A stretch of 39,569 bases of DNA from Paracoccaceae bacterium (GCA_007695345.1 REDZ01000063.1:1-39569), one strand, 5' to 3'. Positions 1 through 9,867 are shown, numbered from the stretch's first letter. The notes: generated by a model not told the origin, from the sequence alone. Made by a program: numbers and translations.

Positions 1-1
1 A

Positions 2-424
2 ATGGCCAACAACGCCTTTCACCGCTGGATGGTGCGTTGCATGACGGCAGCGGGCCTGCCGGGCCTGTCACCCCTGGAAGTGCTGATCGTGCATCTGGTC
101 AATCATCGCGACCGGCCCAAGACACTGGCAGATATCTGCCTTGTGCTGAACATAGAGGACACGCATCTGGCCAATTACGCGATCAAGAAGCTGGAAGGGC
201 ACAAGCTGGTCAAGACCGGCCGCAAAGGCAAGGAAAAGACTGTCGCAATCACGGAACTGGGCACACAGCTCTGCACCCGCTATGGCGAAATTCGCGAGGC
301 GCTTGTGGTCCGGGCCGCGCGGCAACTGGGCCATGACCCCGCCGATATCAGCCGTATGGCAGCCCTGATGCGCACGCTGTCGGGCGCATATGATCAGGCC
401 GCCCGCGCCGCTGCCGCGCTCTGA
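2..424 (+). CDS. Winged-helix (MarR-like) DNA-binding protein, probably 5'-truncated
   Basis: The 140 residues visible form a winged-helix fold: a helix pair around LSPLEVLIVHLVNHRDRP (about 22-39), a recognition-helix region DICLVLNIEDTHLANYAIKKLE (about 44-65) and a basic wing GRKGKEKTVAIT (about 73-84). This matches the MarR/winged-helix group. The reading frame is open to the first base of the window and the first visible Met sits directly before what looks like interior sequence (NAFHRWMVR), so the true start is probably upstream and outside the window. It lies 95 bp ahead of kdsB on the same strand. No ligand or target can be named from sequence. Confidence 0.75.
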   Translation: MANNAFHRWMVRCMTAAGLPGLSPLEVLIVHLVNHRDRPKTLADICLVLNIEDTHLANYAIKKLEGHKLVKTGRKGKEKTVAITELGTQLCTRYGEIREALVVRAARQLGHDPADISRMAALMRTLSGAYDQAARAAAAL

Positions 425-519
425 ACGCTGGCGGCCTGCTTGACATCCCCCCTGCCCGCACCCCAAGGATGAGGGCGCGCGCGGACCAAGCCGCGTGAGA
501 ACAAGGGGGCCGCACGCAT

Positions 520-1320
520 ATGGCGCCAGAGGCTGTCATCATCATTCCGGCGCGCTACGCCTCCACCCGCTATCCGGGCAAGCCGCTGGTGGGGCTGACA
601 GGGGCTGACGGCAGCACCCGCACGCTGGTCGAGCGTAGCTGGCGCGCGGCCTGCACTGTCGCAGGCGTCGATGCCGTTTATGTCGCAACCGATGACACCC
701 GTATCGCCGATACCGCTGCCGGTTTTGGTGCACAGACTGTCATGACCGACCCAGGCTGCGCCAATGGCACCGAACGCTGCGCCGCCGCCATCGCGCAGTT
801 GGGGATCGTGCCGCGCGTCGTTGTCAACCTGCAAGGCGATGCGCCGCTCACCCCGGACTGGTTCGTGACCGCGCTGATCGACGCGGTAAAAGCCGGGGCG
901 GAAATCGCGACCCCCGTGCTGCGCCTGACGCCCGAGACACATGCGCGTTTTCTCGAAGACCGGCGCTCAGGCCGCGTGGGCGGGACAACGGCAGTGATGA
1001 ATGCCGCCGGTCAGGCGCTCTATTTCTCGAAAGAGGTGCTGCCTTATACCGGGCGGCGCTATGGGCAAGGCGAACAGGTGCCCGCATTCCAGCATGTCGG
1101 TGTCTATGCCTATACCCCCCGTGCGCTGCAGGCTTATCTTCAGGCCGGTCCCTGCCTGCTGGAAGAGCTGGAAGGGCTGGAGCAATTGCGCTTCCTCTTT
1201 AACGGGATCGATGTGGCCTGTGTCGAGGTCGATGCGCGGGGCCGCACCTTCTGGGAGTTGAACAACCCCGAGGACAAACCCCGCATCGAGGCGCTGCTGA
1301 GACGCGACGGGATCGCATGA
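520..1320 (+). CDS. kdsB: 3-deoxy-manno-octulosonate cytidylyltransferase (CMP-KDO synthetase)
   Basis: KdsB activates KDO with CTP to CMP-KDO, the donor for attaching KDO to lipid A in the cytoplasm. The N-terminus [17 protein letters not shown] is the nucleotide-binding signature of the family, followed by the YVATDD block and the NLQGDAPL motif that carries metal- and CMP-contacting residues. Length 266 aa is slightly above the usual 245-255. The ATG at 520 has a purine-rich AAGGGGG stretch about 10 nt upstream. Its stop overlaps the kdsA start by four bases (ATGA), so the two are translationally coupled. Confidence 0.95.
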   Translation: MAPEAVIIIPARYASTRYPGKPLVGLTGADGSTRTLVERSWRAACTVAGVDAVYVATDDTRIADTAAGFGAQTVMTDPGCANGTERCAAAIAQLGIVPRVVVNLQGDAPLTPDWFVTALIDAVKAGAEIATPVLRLTPETHARFLEDRRSGRVGGTTAVMNAAGQALYFSKEVLPYTGRRYGQGEQVPAFQHVGVYAYTPRALQAYLQAGPCLLEELEGLEQLRFLFNGIDVACVEVDARGRTFWELNNPEDKPRIEALLRRDGIA

Positions 1321-2138
1321 GTGTCAGCATTGGTGATATCCGCATCGGCAATGACCTGCCCTTCGTCCTGATCGCGGGGCCGTGCCAGATCGAAAGCCTG
1401 GACCACACCCGCCGCATCGCCGGGGAACTGGCCGAAATCTGCGCGACACTCGACATCCCCCTGATCTTCAAGGCGAGTTTCGACAAGGCCAATCGCACCA
1501 GCCTGTCCGGCGCACGCGGTCCGGGCATCGATACGGGGCTGGACATCCTGTCGCGCGTCCGCACTGACATCGGCTGTCCTGTCCTGACCGATGTGCACGC
1601 ACCCGACCAGTGCGCCCGCGTGGCAGAGGTCTGCGATATCCTGCAGATCCCGGCCTTTCTGTGCCGCCAGACCGACCTTCTGCTGGCCGCAGGGCGGACT
1701 GGGCGGGCGGTCAACATCAAGAAAGGCCAGTTCCTGGCCCCTGCCGATATGGAGCATGTCGCCGCCAAGCTGGCCGCGACCGGCAATGACCGCATCCTGC
1801 TATGCGAACGCGGCACGAGTTTCGGCTACAACACGCTTGTATCGGATTTCCGGGCGCTGCCGATCATGGCGCAGACAGGCTATCCGGTGATCTTCGATGC
1901 GACCCATTCGGTTCAGCAACCCGGCGGGCAGGGGGGCCGTTCGGGCGGGCAGCGCGAATTCGTGGCCCCGCTGGCGCGCGCCGCGCTGGCCGTCGGATGC
2001 GCAGGTCTGTTCATTGAAACCCATGACGACCCGGATCATGCCCCCTCTGACGGACCGAATATGGTGGCGCTTGCGGATATGCCAGAACTGCTCGTACAGT
2101 TGCGCAGCCTCGACCAGCTCATCAAGACCGACAGATGA
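1317..2138 (+). CDS. kdsA: 3-deoxy-8-phosphooctulonate synthase (KDO-8-P synthase)
   Basis: KdsA condenses arabinose-5-phosphate with phosphoenolpyruvate to KDO-8-phosphate, the first committed step of KDO synthesis. The 273-aa length is normal. Family blocks are clear: IAGPCQIES near residue 20, [12 protein letters not shown] near 50-62, TDVHAPDQ near 90, and [12 protein letters not shown] near 195-206. The start overlaps the kdsB stop (ATGA). Placing KdsA after KdsB puts two consecutive enzymes of one pathway in one transcript; the intervening phosphatase and isomerase are not in this window. Confidence 0.96.
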   Translation: MSVSIGDIRIGNDLPFVLIAGPCQIESLDHTRRIAGELAEICATLDIPLIFKASFDKANRTSLSGARGPGIDTGLDILSRVRTDIGCPVLTDVHAPDQCARVAEVCDILQIPAFLCRQTDLLLAAGRTGRAVNIKKGQFLAPADMEHVAAKLAATGNDRILLCERGTSFGYNTLVSDFRALPIMAQTGYPVIFDATHSVQQPGGQGGRSGGQREFVAPLARAALAVGCAGLFIETHDDPDHAPSDGPNMVALADMPELLVQLRSLDQLIKTDR

Positions 2139-2147
2139 CCCAGTCCC

Positions 2148-2320
2148 GCCCCCCCCCCCAATTTGCGGGCGGCCACCGTGGGGGGGGGGGCGGGCGCCCC
2201 AAAACACCCGCCCCCGCCCCCCGCCCACCCCCCCCCCCCCCGCCCGCCCATTTTTGCGGGGGCGCCACGGGGGGGGGGGGGGGGCGTGCCCCGAAATCAG
2301 GGCGCGCGCGAGGCGCGAAG
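2148..2320. repeat. G/C homopolymer-rich intergenic region with imperfect direct repeats
   Basis: Between the convergent kdsA and transaldolase genes lies a stretch dominated by runs of C (11-15) and G (10-16). Two similar modules can be read: poly-C, a short AATTT/ATTTTT spacer, GCGGG, then a GCCAC element and poly-G. They begin near 2148 and near 2226. Each module could fold into a long C/G hairpin, which could stop transcription from either side. No coding signal is visible. Runs of this length are prone to sequencing and assembly errors, so the exact bases should be treated with caution. Confidence 0.6.
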
Positions 2321-2376
2321 ATGATGATATGATTGGCGCTTCTGGAACGCACAGTCACCATCAGCGCAGGATCAGA

Positions 2377-3336
2377 TTATCCGGCCCTGGCCACAGCCAT
2401 CCGCTCTGCCAGCGTTTCGATCATGCGCTGGTGGTCGGCATCGAAATTGCGGATGCCCTCGGCCAGTTTCTCGGTGGCCATGGCATCAGAATTCAGCAGC
2501 CAGCGAAACCGCTGCTCGTCAATCTCGATCCGTTCGGCGGCGTTCACAGTGTCGGGCGACAGGGCGCGTGGCAATGTGCTGTTATCGTTGGCCATCTGGT
2601 CCAGCAGCTTGGGCGAGATCGTCAGGTTGTCACATCCCGCCAGCGCCTTGACCTGATCAACCGTGCGAAAAGATGCGCCCATCACGATGGTCTTGATCCC
2701 GTTCGACTTGAAGTAGTTGTAGATCCGCCGGACAGAGGCCACGCCCGGATCGCTTTCAGGCGCGTAGCTGTCCACGCCATCGGCCTTCTTGTGCCAGTCG
2801 GTGATCCGCCCGACAAAAGGCGAAATCAGATAGGCCCCGGCATCGGCGCAGGCGACGGCCTGAGCCAGCGAGAACACCAGCGTCAGGTTGCAGTCGATCC
2901 CCTCGCGCTGCAGGATCTCGGCCGCGCGGATCCCTTCCCATGTCGCGGCGAGCTTGATCAGGATACGCTCCTTGCCGATCCCGCGCGCGGCATATTCGGC
3001 CACGATCTCATGCGCGCGGCGAACCGATGCGTCCGTATCAAAGGACAGGCGGGCATCCACCTCGGTCGATACACGGCCCGGCACCAGCCCCGCAAGCTCT
3101 GCGCCGATGGCAACAGTCATCACTGCGGCGGCAGCTTGCGCGTCCTTGCCGTCGCGTCGGCAGGCGTCGATCTCGCGCATGATCAGCGCGTCCAGTTCGG
3201 GGTCTTTCAGCGCGGCCAGAACCAGCGACGGGTTCGTGGTGCAATCCACCGGCTTGTAGGCCCGGACGGCGCCCAGCTCGCCCGTATCCGCGACAACGGT
3301 GGTCATGGCTTTCAACTGATCCAGCACAGTGTTCAT
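2377..3336 (-). CDS. tal: Transaldolase
   Basis: Transaldolase moves a dihydroxyacetone unit between sedoheptulose-7-P and glyceraldehyde-3-P, giving erythrose-4-P and fructose-6-P in the non-oxidative pentose phosphate pathway. The 319-aa length fits the classical TalA/TalB type (about 316 aa), not the short TalC type. Seen motifs: DCTTNPSLVLAA near residue 32, and ILIKLAATWEGIRAAE, which holds the Schiff-base lysine. It sits 88 bp downstream of mtlK on the same strand with a good AGGAGAG ribosome site before the ATG. It could be read with the polyol genes and route fructose-6-P made from mannitol or sorbitol, but a weak hairpin in the gap leaves this open. Confidence 0.95.
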   Translation of the reverse strand: MNTVLDQLKAMTTVVADTGELGAVRAYKPVDCTTNPSLVLAALKDPELDALIMREIDACRRDGKDAQAAAAVMTVAIGAELAGLVPGRVSTEVDARLSFDTDASVRRAHEIVAEYAARGIGKERILIKLAATWEGIRAAEILQREGIDCNLTLVFSLAQAVACADAGAYLISPFVGRITDWHKKADGVDSYAPESDPGVASVRRIYNYFKSNGIKTIVMGASFRTVDQVKALAGCDNLTISPKLLDQMANDNSTLPRALSPDTVNAAERIEIDEQRFRWLLNSDAMATEKLAEGIRNFDADHQRMIETLAERMAVARAG

Positions 3337-3385
3337 GCGGGTCTCTCCTCATCCAGCGGTCGTTGGGGCACTACATAAGCGAAAC

Positions 3386-3402
3386 GGTCGCCAGTGGCGA
3401 TC
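3386..3402 (-). terminator. Weak hairpin after mtlK
   Basis: A 7-bp stem with one wobble pair and a 3-nt loop lies between the mtlK stop and the transaldolase start. On the minus strand it is followed only by a short GTTT. It may cause partial termination between the polyol genes and tal; the signal is weak. Confidence 0.25.
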
Positions 3403-3424
3403 CCCCAGTGTCAGCCGTCGCGGC

Positions 3425-4912
3425 CTATGCCGGGTGGCGTGACGCGAAACGCGCGATGGTGTTGGCCACGCCATCGCGCTCCAGGGCTTCATACCACGCA
3501 CAGAAGGCATCTGAAAACCGATGCGCGTCTTTCAGATCCCCGTAAATGCTGGATTGCTCCAGCCATGCCATGGGTCGCGCTTGCGCTGCCTGTGCCGCCT
3601 GTTGCAGCGCGGACCAGAGCGGGTCATTGGGTTCGATCCCCGACCCGTCCTCGCGCATGCCCAGGCAGTAGCGCGCCCAGATGGCCGAGACCAGCGCCAG
3701 CCCCTCGACCGGTCGGTCCTGCGCCAACCCGTCGCGGATGGAGGGCACGATGAACCCGGCATGACGGCTGGATCCGTCAAAGGCCACCCGCCGCGTCGTA
3801 TCCAGAATCTCGGGATTGGCAAAGCGCCGCTCGATCAGGTCGATATAATCTGATACCGGCATATCCGGCGCAGGTGCGACATGGGGTGCGATCTCGGTGC
3901 GGGTGATCTTCTGAAACATCGCACGGATGCCGTCATGCGCCATGGTCGCCGAAATCGTGCCCAGCCCCAGCAATTCACCCGCCGCGCCGATAACCTGATG
4001 TCCGCCATTCAGGATACGGATCTTCATCGTCTCGTATGTGTGCACATCTTTGGTAAAGGTCGCGCCTGCGCGGTCCCAGTCCGGGCGCCCCGCGCAGAAA
4101 TCATCCTCGATCACCCATTGGCGAAATTTCTCGTGGGTGACCGGGGCGGCATCCTCGATCCCCTTTTGCCGCACCAGCGCCAGTTCGCGCACACCGGTCG
4201 CAGGCACGATGCAATCCACCATACTGTTGGGGAAACTGCATTCCGCATCGATCCATGCGGCAAGATCGGGGTCCGACATGCGCGCCAGTTCGACAATGGT
4301 GCGGCGCAGGATATCGCCATTGCCCTGCAGATTGTCACAGGACAGCCCCGAAACCGGCCCCAGATTGCGCGCACGCCGCAGACGCAATGCGGCAACAATG
4401 GCCCCAAAGGCCGTGCGCGGGCGATCCGGGTTGCGGGCATCATGCACGATATCGGGGTCGTCGCGGTCCAGCCCGCCGGTGCTTTGGTCCATATAATAGC
4501 CGCCCTCGGTCACGGTCAGCGACACGATGCGGATATCAGGCGCGGCGATGCGTTCGATCAGCGCGGCGTTATCCTCTTCAACCGGCAGGAAATCGATCAT
4601 CGCGCCCGTGACCTCGACGGCCTGACCGGACGGGTCCAGCGCGATCAGCGTGGTCAGGAAATCCTGTCCCGACAACCGCTCGCGCATCGCGGCATCCCCG
4701 CGCCGGACACCCGCGCCGATGATCGCCCAGTCTGTCGCCAAACCGTTCTGCATCAGCCGATGCGTGTACCATGCCTGGTGGGCGCGGTGGAAATTGCCCA
4801 GGCCGATATGCACCATCCCCGGCGAGAGCCTGTCGCGCGCATAGCGCGGCACCTGCACCTCGCGGGGCATCCGGCCCAGATTATCCAGCCGTAACGGGAT
4901 CAGCTCATCCAT
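3425..4912 (-). CDS. mtlK: Mannitol 2-dehydrogenase family protein (polyol dehydrogenase)
   Basis: Long-chain mannitol dehydrogenase family: NAD-dependent oxidation of D-mannitol, and often D-arabinitol, to the ketose in the cytoplasm. The N-terminal part carries MVHIGLGNFHRAHQAWYTH (about 33-51), the nucleotide-binding block of the family. The central SCDNLQGNGD and the region TFTKDVHTYETMKIRILNGGH (K and H of the active-site set) are also typical. At 495 aa it is close to the Rhodobacter MtlK length. The start at 4912 overlaps the smoS stop by 13 bases, so the two dehydrogenases are coupled. Context with a sorbitol transporter and smoS mirrors the Rhodobacter sphaeroides polyol operon (smoEFGK-smoS-mtlK). 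The exact substrate preference is inferred. Confidence 0.92.
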   Translation of the reverse strand: MDELIPLRLDNLGRMPREVQVPRYARDRLSPGMVHIGLGNFHRAHQAWYTHRLMQNGLATDWAIIGAGVRRGDAAMRERLSGQDFLTTLIALDPSGQAVEVTGAMIDFLPVEEDNAALIERIAAPDIRIVSLTVTEGGYYMDQSTGGLDRDDPDIVHDARNPDRPRTAFGAIVAALRLRRARNLGPVSGLSCDNLQGNGDILRRTIVELARMSDPDLAAWIDAECSFPNSMVDCIVPATGVRELALVRQKGIEDAAPVTHEKFRQWVIEDDFCAGRPDWDRAGATFTKDVHTYETMKIRILNGGHQVIGAAGELLGLGTISATMAHDGIRAMFQKITRTEIAPHVAPAPDMPVSDYIDLIERRFANPEILDTTRRVAFDGSSRHAGFIVPSIRDGLAQDRPVEGLALVSAIWARYCLGMREDGSGIEPNDPLWSALQQAAQAAQARPMAWLEQSSIYGDLKDAHRFSDAFCAWYEALERDGVANTIARFASRHPA

Positions 4913-5673
4913 TGGCCGCCATCCACATTGTAGGTCTGGGCAAGGATGTATTTCGCCTCGGCCGAGGCCAGAAACACCGCCATGCCCGTCAGATCCTCTG
5001 CCCGGCCCATGCGCCCATAGGGCACGGACTCGCCCACTTCGCGCTTTTTCTGGCCCGGCGCCTTGCCTTCATACTGCGCGAAAAAGGCATCGACCCCGTC
5101 CCAATGCTCGCCATCCACGACGCCCGGCGCGATGGCATTGACGTTGATCCCGTATTGAACAAGGTTCAGCGCCGCCGATTGCGTCAGGCTGATGATCGCG
5201 GCCTTGGACGCGCAATAGACCGCGACCAGTGGTTCACCCCGCCGCCCGGCCTGCGACGCCATGTTGATGATCCGGCCACCGCCCCCGCGCGTGATCATGT
5301 GCCGCGCGACAGCCTGCATGGTGAACAATGTCCCCGCCACATTGATATCAAAGCAGCGCGCGTAATCCTCGCGCGTGATCTCGGCAATCGGGGCAGCGGT
5401 GAAGATCGCGGCATTGTTGATCAGAATGTCGATCTGCCCGAAATGCGCGACAGTTGTGCTGACAGCGGCCTCGATGCTGTCCTGCCGGGTGACATCCATC
5501 TCGACCGCGATGGCGGCATCGCCCAGCGACGCCGCCTCGCTGCGCGCGCGTGCAATATCGATATCGGCAATCGCCACGCGCGCGCCTTCGCGAATGTAGG
5601 CATGGGCAAAGGCCAGCCCGATCCCGCGCGCCGCTCCCGTGATCAGGGCGATTTTTCCGTCCAGTCGTTTCAT
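4900..5673 (-). CDS. smoS: Sorbitol dehydrogenase (short-chain dehydrogenase/reductase)
   Basis: SDR enzyme that oxidises D-glucitol (sorbitol) to D-fructose with NAD. The 257 residues show the glycine-rich cofactor loop ITGAARGIG (about 11-19), the NNAA motif near residue 87 and the catalytic YCASK pair (Y about 153, K about 157). The ending [10 protein letters not shown] closely resembles the characterised Rhodobacter PolS/SmoS. The ATG overlaps the stop of smoK by four bases and its 3' end overlaps mtlK by 13. These overlaps tie transport to the first catabolic step. Confidence 0.94.
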   Translation of the reverse strand: MKRLDGKIALITGAARGIGLAFAHAYIREGARVAIADIDIARARSEAASLGDAAIAVEMDVTRQDSIEAAVSTTVAHFGQIDILINNAAIFTAAPIAEITREDYARCFDINVAGTLFTMQAVARHMITRGGGGRIINMASQAGRRGEPLVAVYCASKAAIISLTQSAALNLVQYGINVNAIAPGVVDGEHWDGVDAFFAQYEGKAPGQKKREVGESVPYGRMGRAEDLTGMAVFLASAEAKYILAQTYNVDGGQWMS

Positions 5674-6674
5674 GGCAGGCGCAACCCCTGTTCGTCAAAG
5701 CGGTGCATGAACTCGGTGCGCGGTGTCAGATATACCCGGTCACCATGCTTGAAGCTGACCTCGCCATCCGCGCGCACCGTGATCGTCTCGGCCAGCCCGG
5801 TGTCATGCACATGGAAGAACGTGTCCGACCCAAGATGCTCGGCCACACCGACCAGACCGGACCAGGTGCCCTCTTCGGCGGAAACCGCGATATGTTCGGG
5901 CCGGATACCGATGGTCCGGGCATTGTGCTTGGCGGCCTCGGCCCCTTCGATCAGGTTCATCTTTGGCGACCCGATAAAGCCTGCAACAAACAGATTGCGC
6001 GGATTGCGATACAGCTCCAGCGGGCTGCCCACCTGTTCGATATGGCCGGAACGCAGCACCACGATCTTGTCGGCCATGGTCATCGCCTCGACCTGATCAT
6101 GGGTCACATAAATCATCGTCGTCTTGAGCCGGTTGTGAAGCTCGCTGATTTCCAGCCGCATCCCTACCCGCAAGGCCGCATCCAGATTGGAGAGCGGTTC
6201 GTCAAACAGGAACGCCGCCGGCTCGCGCACGATGGCGCGGCCAATGGCGACCCGCTGGCGCTGCCCGCCCGAGAGCTGGCCGGGGCGGCGGTCCAGATAG
6301 TCGGTCAGGTTCAGGACCGATGCGGCCTGTTCCACGCGCTTGTCCTGTTCGGCCTTGCTCATCTTCGACATGCGCAGCGGAAAGGCGATGTTCTTGCGCA
6401 CCGTCATATGCGGATAGAGCGCGTAGGATTGGAACACCATCGCCAGCCCGCGTCTGGCGGGCGGGATGGTAGAGGACTCTCTGCCATCAATCCTGATCGC
6501 ACCCGAGGACACATCCTCCAGCCCGGCGATAAGCCGCAGCAGCGTGGATTTCCCGCAGCCAGACGGGCCAACGAAGACGGTGAATTCGCCGTCCTCGATG
6601 GTCAGGTCCAGCGGGGGGATGACCGTCACGTCGCCGAAGCTTTTGGTCACCTGTTCCAGAACGATTTCACCCAT
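5670..6674 (-). CDS. smoK: Polyol ABC transporter ATP-binding protein
   Basis: ATPase of a carbohydrate ABC importer of the MalK/UgpC group (334 aa). Walker A is [14 protein letters not shown] (about 34-47), the signature motif is [19 protein letters not shown] (about 134-152), Walker B is [12 protein letters not shown] (about 155-166) and the switch His is in [13 protein letters not shown]-terminal regulatory OB-type region follows (GIRPEHIAV near 243). It would energise uptake of sorbitol/mannitol through SmoF-SmoG. Eleven bases separate it from smoG, and it overlaps smoS by four. Confidence 0.95.
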   Translation of the reverse strand: MGEIVLEQVTKSFGDVTVIPPLDLTIEDGEFTVFVGPSGCGKSTLLRLIAGLEDVSSGAIRIDGRESSTIPPARRGLAMVFQSYALYPHMTVRKNIAFPLRMSKMSKAEQDKRVEQAASVLNLTDYLDRRPGQLSGGQRQRVAIGRAIVREPAAFLFDEPLSNLDAALRVGMRLEISELHNRLKTTMIYVTHDQVEAMTMADKIVVLRSGHIEQVGSPLELYRNPRNLFVAGFIGSPKMNLIEGAEAAKHNARTIGIRPEHIAVSAEEGTWSGLVGVAEHLGSDTFFHVHDTGLAETITVRADGEVSFKHGDRVYLTPRTEFMHRFDEQGLRLP

Positions 6675-6685
6675 GTCGATTTTCC

Positions 6686-7516
6686 TTACTTCACAGCGCC
6701 GAAGGTCAGGCCGCGCACAAGTTGTTTCTGGCTGAACCAGCCGAGGATCAGGATTGGCGCAATCGCCATGGTCGATGCCGCCGAGAGTTTCGCGTAGAAC
6801 AGACCCTCGGGGCTGGAATAGCTGGCGATAAAGGCCGTCAGCGGGGCCGCGCGGGATGCGGTCAGGTTCAGGGTCCAGAACGCCTCGTTCCAGGCAAGAA
6901 TGATGTTCAAGAGCACGGTCGAGGCGATGCCCGGTATCGCCATCGGTGTCAGCACGAACAGGATCTCCTCGCGCAGACCCGCCCCGTCCATCCGAGCCGC
7001 CTCAAGGATCTCTCCGGGGATCTCCTTGAAATAGGTGTAGAGCATCCAGACCATGATCGGCAGGTTGATCAGCATGATCACAATGGTCAGGCCAAAGCGC
7101 GAATCCAGCAAACCCAGCTGAATGAAGATCAGATAGATCGGATACAGCACCCCCACGGCCGGCAACATCTTGGTGGACAGCATCCACAGCAGGATGTTCT
7201 TGGTCTGGTTGGACGGCACAAACGCCATCGACCAGGCCGCTGGAATGGCGATGATCATGCCCAGCAGCGTGGAGCCCCCCGCGATGTAGATCGAGTTCCA
7301 CAGAAAGCGCGTGTAATTCGACCGCTCCTGCACGACGCGGTAATTCTCGAGCGTCCAGTCGAAGAAGAACCACACGGGCGGATCGGCGATCGCCTGCGCC
7401 TCGGTCTTGAAGCTGGTCAGGAACGTCCAGAGGATCGGAAAGAAGATCAGTAGCCCGATCGTCCAGGCGACGACCGTATTGATTGCCTTGCGTTGTCTCG
7501 TGACGGCGCGTGCCAT
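6686..7516 (-). CDS. smoG: Polyol ABC transporter permease
   Basis: Inner-membrane permease of the MalG family, 276 aa, with about six hydrophobic segments, the first at residues 13-33. The cytoplasmic EAA loop that docks on the ATPase is visible as [20 protein letters not shown] (about 170-189). It pairs with SmoF to form the channel for sugar alcohols. The gene starts 12 bases after the smoF stop. Confidence 0.93.
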   Translation of the reverse strand: MARAVTRQRKAINTVVAWTIGLLIFFPILWTFLTSFKTEAQAIADPPVWFFFDWTLENYRVVQERSNYTRFLWNSIYIAGGSTLLGMIIAIPAAWSMAFVPSNQTKNILLWMLSTKMLPAVGVLYPIYLIFIQLGLLDSRFGLTIVIMLINLPIMVWMLYTYFKEIPGEILEAARMDGAGLREEILFVLTPMAIPGIASTVLLNIILAWNEAFWTLNLTASRAAPLTAFIASYSSPEGLFYAKLSAASTMAIAPILILGWFSQKQLVRGLTFGAVK

Positions 7517-7528
7517 GCTGTCCTCCCC

Positions 7529-8395
7529 TCAGCGATCCAGGTTCTTGCCGACAATGCGCATCAGGAACAGCGCAAAGATATTGGCCAGAATGACCGCGTA
7601 TATCCCACCGGCAGACCCAAGCCCGACATTCTGACTCTCCAGCACGCGCTGATAGATCAGATAGGTCAGTGTGCGGGTGCCGAACGACCCCTGTGTGGTG
7701 ACGAAGATCTTGGCAAAGATCGCCAGCAGAAAGATCGTCTGGATCAGGATGACGATTGTTATGGCGCGCGACAGATGCGGCAGGATGATATGCCAGAATC
7801 GCGACAGCGGTCCGGCACCGTCCATCTCGGCCGCTTCAAGCTGGTCGCTGTCCAGCGACTGGATCGCGGTCAGCAGGATCAGCGTGGCAAAGGGCAGCCA
7901 TTGCCAGGACACGATCAGAATGATCGATAAGACCGGCACATCCGACAGCCACACCACCGGGTCGCCACCGAAAAACCGCCATAGATAGCCCAGCAAACCG
8001 TTGTTGGGGTCCATGAACATGTTTTTCCACACCAGCCCCGTGACGGTCGGCATGACAAAGAACGGTGCGATGACCATGATCCGCACGATGCCCTGCCCCC
8101 AGATCGGCTGGTCAAGCAGGATGGCCAGCAGGATGCCCAGGATCACCGTGATCAGCAGCACCCCCCCGACGATGATGATCGTGGTCTGCACTGCGGGCCA
8201 GAAGGCGCTGGAATTGACGAAGCGGATGTAATTCTCGAACCCGACCCAGCCCTGAAAACCACCGCGCATCGGCAGGAAGCGCTGGAACGAGAAGATGAGC
8301 GTCATGGTCAGCGGCACCAGCATCCATGCAAGCAGCAGGATAACCGCAGGTGCCAGCATCAGCCGCGCGGAGAAGCGCGATGCCTTGGTGGACAT
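7529..8395 (-). CDS. smoF: Polyol ABC transporter permease
   Basis: Inner-membrane permease of the MalF/UgpA group, 288 aa, beginning with a hydrophobic segment LMLAPAVILLLAWMLVPLTM (about 12-31) and carrying the EAA loop QLEAAEMDGAGPLSRFWHII (about 191-210). GAAAGG lies a few bases before the ATG at 8395. A 116-bp gap with a strong hairpin separates it from smoE upstream, so its expression may be set below that of the binding protein. Confidence 0.93.
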   Translation of the reverse strand: MSTKASRFSARLMLAPAVILLLAWMLVPLTMTLIFSFQRFLPMRGGFQGWVGFENYIRFVNSSAFWPAVQTTIIIVGGVLLITVILGILLAILLDQPIWGQGIVRIMVIAPFFVMPTVTGLVWKNMFMDPNNGLLGYLWRFFGGDPVVWLSDVPVLSIILIVSWQWLPFATLILLTAIQSLDSDQLEAAEMDGAGPLSRFWHIILPHLSRAITIVILIQTIFLLAIFAKIFVTTQGSFGTRTLTYLIYQRVLESQNVGLGSAGGIYAVILANIFALFLMRIVGKNLDR

Positions 8396-8469
8396 GGCAC
8401 TGGCCTTTCAGAGGAGCAAGCGGCGCTTGCCGACAGAAACAGACAGGATCGGGACGTGTCGGAACGGTC

Positions 8470-8497
8470 AGAGGGGCGGGCAAGCGCCCGCCCCTCT
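8470..8497 (-). other. Strong intercistronic hairpin between smoE and smoF
   Basis: A perfect 12-bp G/C-rich stem with the 4-nt loop AAGC lies just after the smoE stop, with a smaller 5-7 bp hairpin nearer smoF at 8416-8430. There is no T-tract, so full termination is unlikely. By analogy with other binding-protein-dependent operons, such a stem can protect the 3' end of the binding-protein mRNA or partly attenuate the permease genes. That role is inferred. Confidence 0.6.
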
Positions 8498-8511
8498 CTG
8501 TGGCAGCGGGG

Positions 8512-9810
8512 TCAGTAGCCCGCTGCCTCCATCTCGTCTGTCACCAGCGCCTGTGCGCGCTCCAGCGCTTCCTCGGGCGTCTGGCGACCAGCCACCATGT
8601 CCGAGAACTCCTGCCCGGCCGCTGTGCCGATGCCGGACCATTCGGGGATCGCCACGAACTGGATGCCAACATAGGGAACCGGATCAACTGTCGGGTTGTT
8701 CGGGTCGGCAGCCTCGATCGACCGCAGGGTCATGTCGGCAAAGGGCACCTCGGCATATTCCGGGTTCTCATAAAGCGAGGTCCGGCTGCCCGGAGGCACG
8801 TTGGCCCAGCCTTCACGCTCGGCAACCAGTTCCAGATACTCCTTGGATGTCGCCCAGTTGATGAACTCCATCGCGGCGTCTTCCTGCTGGGTGCCAGCCG
8901 GAATGGCCAGGGCCCAGGCCCAGAGCCAGTTGGCGCGCTTGTCCATGCCGTCCTTGTTGGGCGCCAGCGCGAAGCCCACGCTGTCGGCCACGACCGAGTC
9001 ATCGGGGTTGGTCACGAAGCTTGCTGCCACGGTCGCATCCAGCCACATGCCGCAACGGCCCTGCTGAAACAGCGTCAGGTTTTCGTTGAAGCCGTTATTC
9101 GCGGCGCCCGGAGGCCCGTAGTTCTGGATCAGGTCATTATAGAAGGTGACCGCTTCCAGCCATTCGGGGCTGTCGAGCTGTGCATTCCAGTCCTCATCGA
9201 ACCAGCGCGCGCCAAAGGAATTGGCGACGGTGGTGATAAAGGCCATGTTCTCGCCCCAGCCCGCACGACCGCGCATGCAGATGCCGTTGACCTCGTCGCT
9301 GTCCATCGCGGCGGCGGCAGCGGCAATATCATCCCAGGTGGGCTCCTCGGGCATTTCCAGCCCGGCGGCTTCCATCAGGTCGGTGCGATACATCACCATC
9401 GAGCTTTCGCCGTAGAAGGGCGCGGCATACAGGCTGTCCTCGAACGACAGGCCGGCGCGCATGGCCGGCAGGATGTCATCGACATCATAGTCCTCGGGCA
9501 AACCGTCGAGCGAGACAAGCCAGCCGCGCTCCGCCCAGATCGGGGCCTCATACATGCCGATGGTCATGATATCGAACTGGCCACCGCTGGTCGCGATGTC
9601 CTGTGTCACGCGCTGGCGCAGGATGTTTTCTTCAAGAATCACCCATTCCAGCTCGATCCCGGTTGCTTCGGTGAACTCGCTGCTCAGCCCCTGCATCCGG
9701 ATCATGTCGCCGTTATTGACGGTCGCGATGGTCAGCGACTCGGCAAAAGCGCCCGAGGCCGTGACCAGAGCAAGCGCCGTTGCAGTGGCGAATGACTTTC
9801 CGATTTCCAT
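8512..9810 (-). CDS. smoE: Polyol ABC transporter substrate-binding protein
   Basis: Periplasmic solute-binding protein of the family-1 extracellular sugar-binding group (432 aa). A signal peptide is clear: short n-region MEIGKS, hydrophobic core and an AFA-ES cleavage site near residue 24. The mature part begins LTIATVNNGDM. The frame is open further upstream, but I place the start at 9810 because the ATG there has an AGGGAGGA ribosome site and begins the signal peptide. It is the first structural gene of the transporter and would capture sorbitol or mannitol. Confidence 0.93.
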   Translation of the reverse strand: MEIGKSFATATALALVTASGAFAESLTIATVNNGDMIRMQGLSSEFTEATGIELEWVILEENILRQRVTQDIATSGGQFDIMTIGMYEAPIWAERGWLVSLDGLPEDYDVDDILPAMRAGLSFEDSLYAAPFYGESSMVMYRTDLMEAAGLEMPEEPTWDDIAAAAAAMDSDEVNGICMRGRAGWGENMAFITTVANSFGARWFDEDWNAQLDSPEWLEAVTFYNDLIQNYGPPGAANNGFNENLTLFQQGRCGMWLDATVAASFVTNPDDSVVADSVGFALAPNKDGMDKRANWLWAWALAIPAGTQQEDAAMEFINWATSKEYLELVAEREGWANVPPGSRTSLYENPEYAEVPFADMTLRSIEAADPNNPTVDPVPYVGIQFVAIPEWSGIGTAAGQEFSDMVAGRQTPEEALERAQALVTDEMEAAGY

Positions 9811-9867
9811 CTGATTCCTCCCTGAACGATGTAACGGTGCCGGAAGGTAAACAGAAAGGTATCTCGC

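Noticed and set aside
440-445. TTGACA before kdsB
   Set aside because: No acceptable -10 hexamer follows; a single hexamer is not enough to call a promoter.
2135-2332. Pro/Gly-rich frame through the G/C homopolymer region
   Set aside because: It arises from C and G runs, has no ribosome site and no conserved content.
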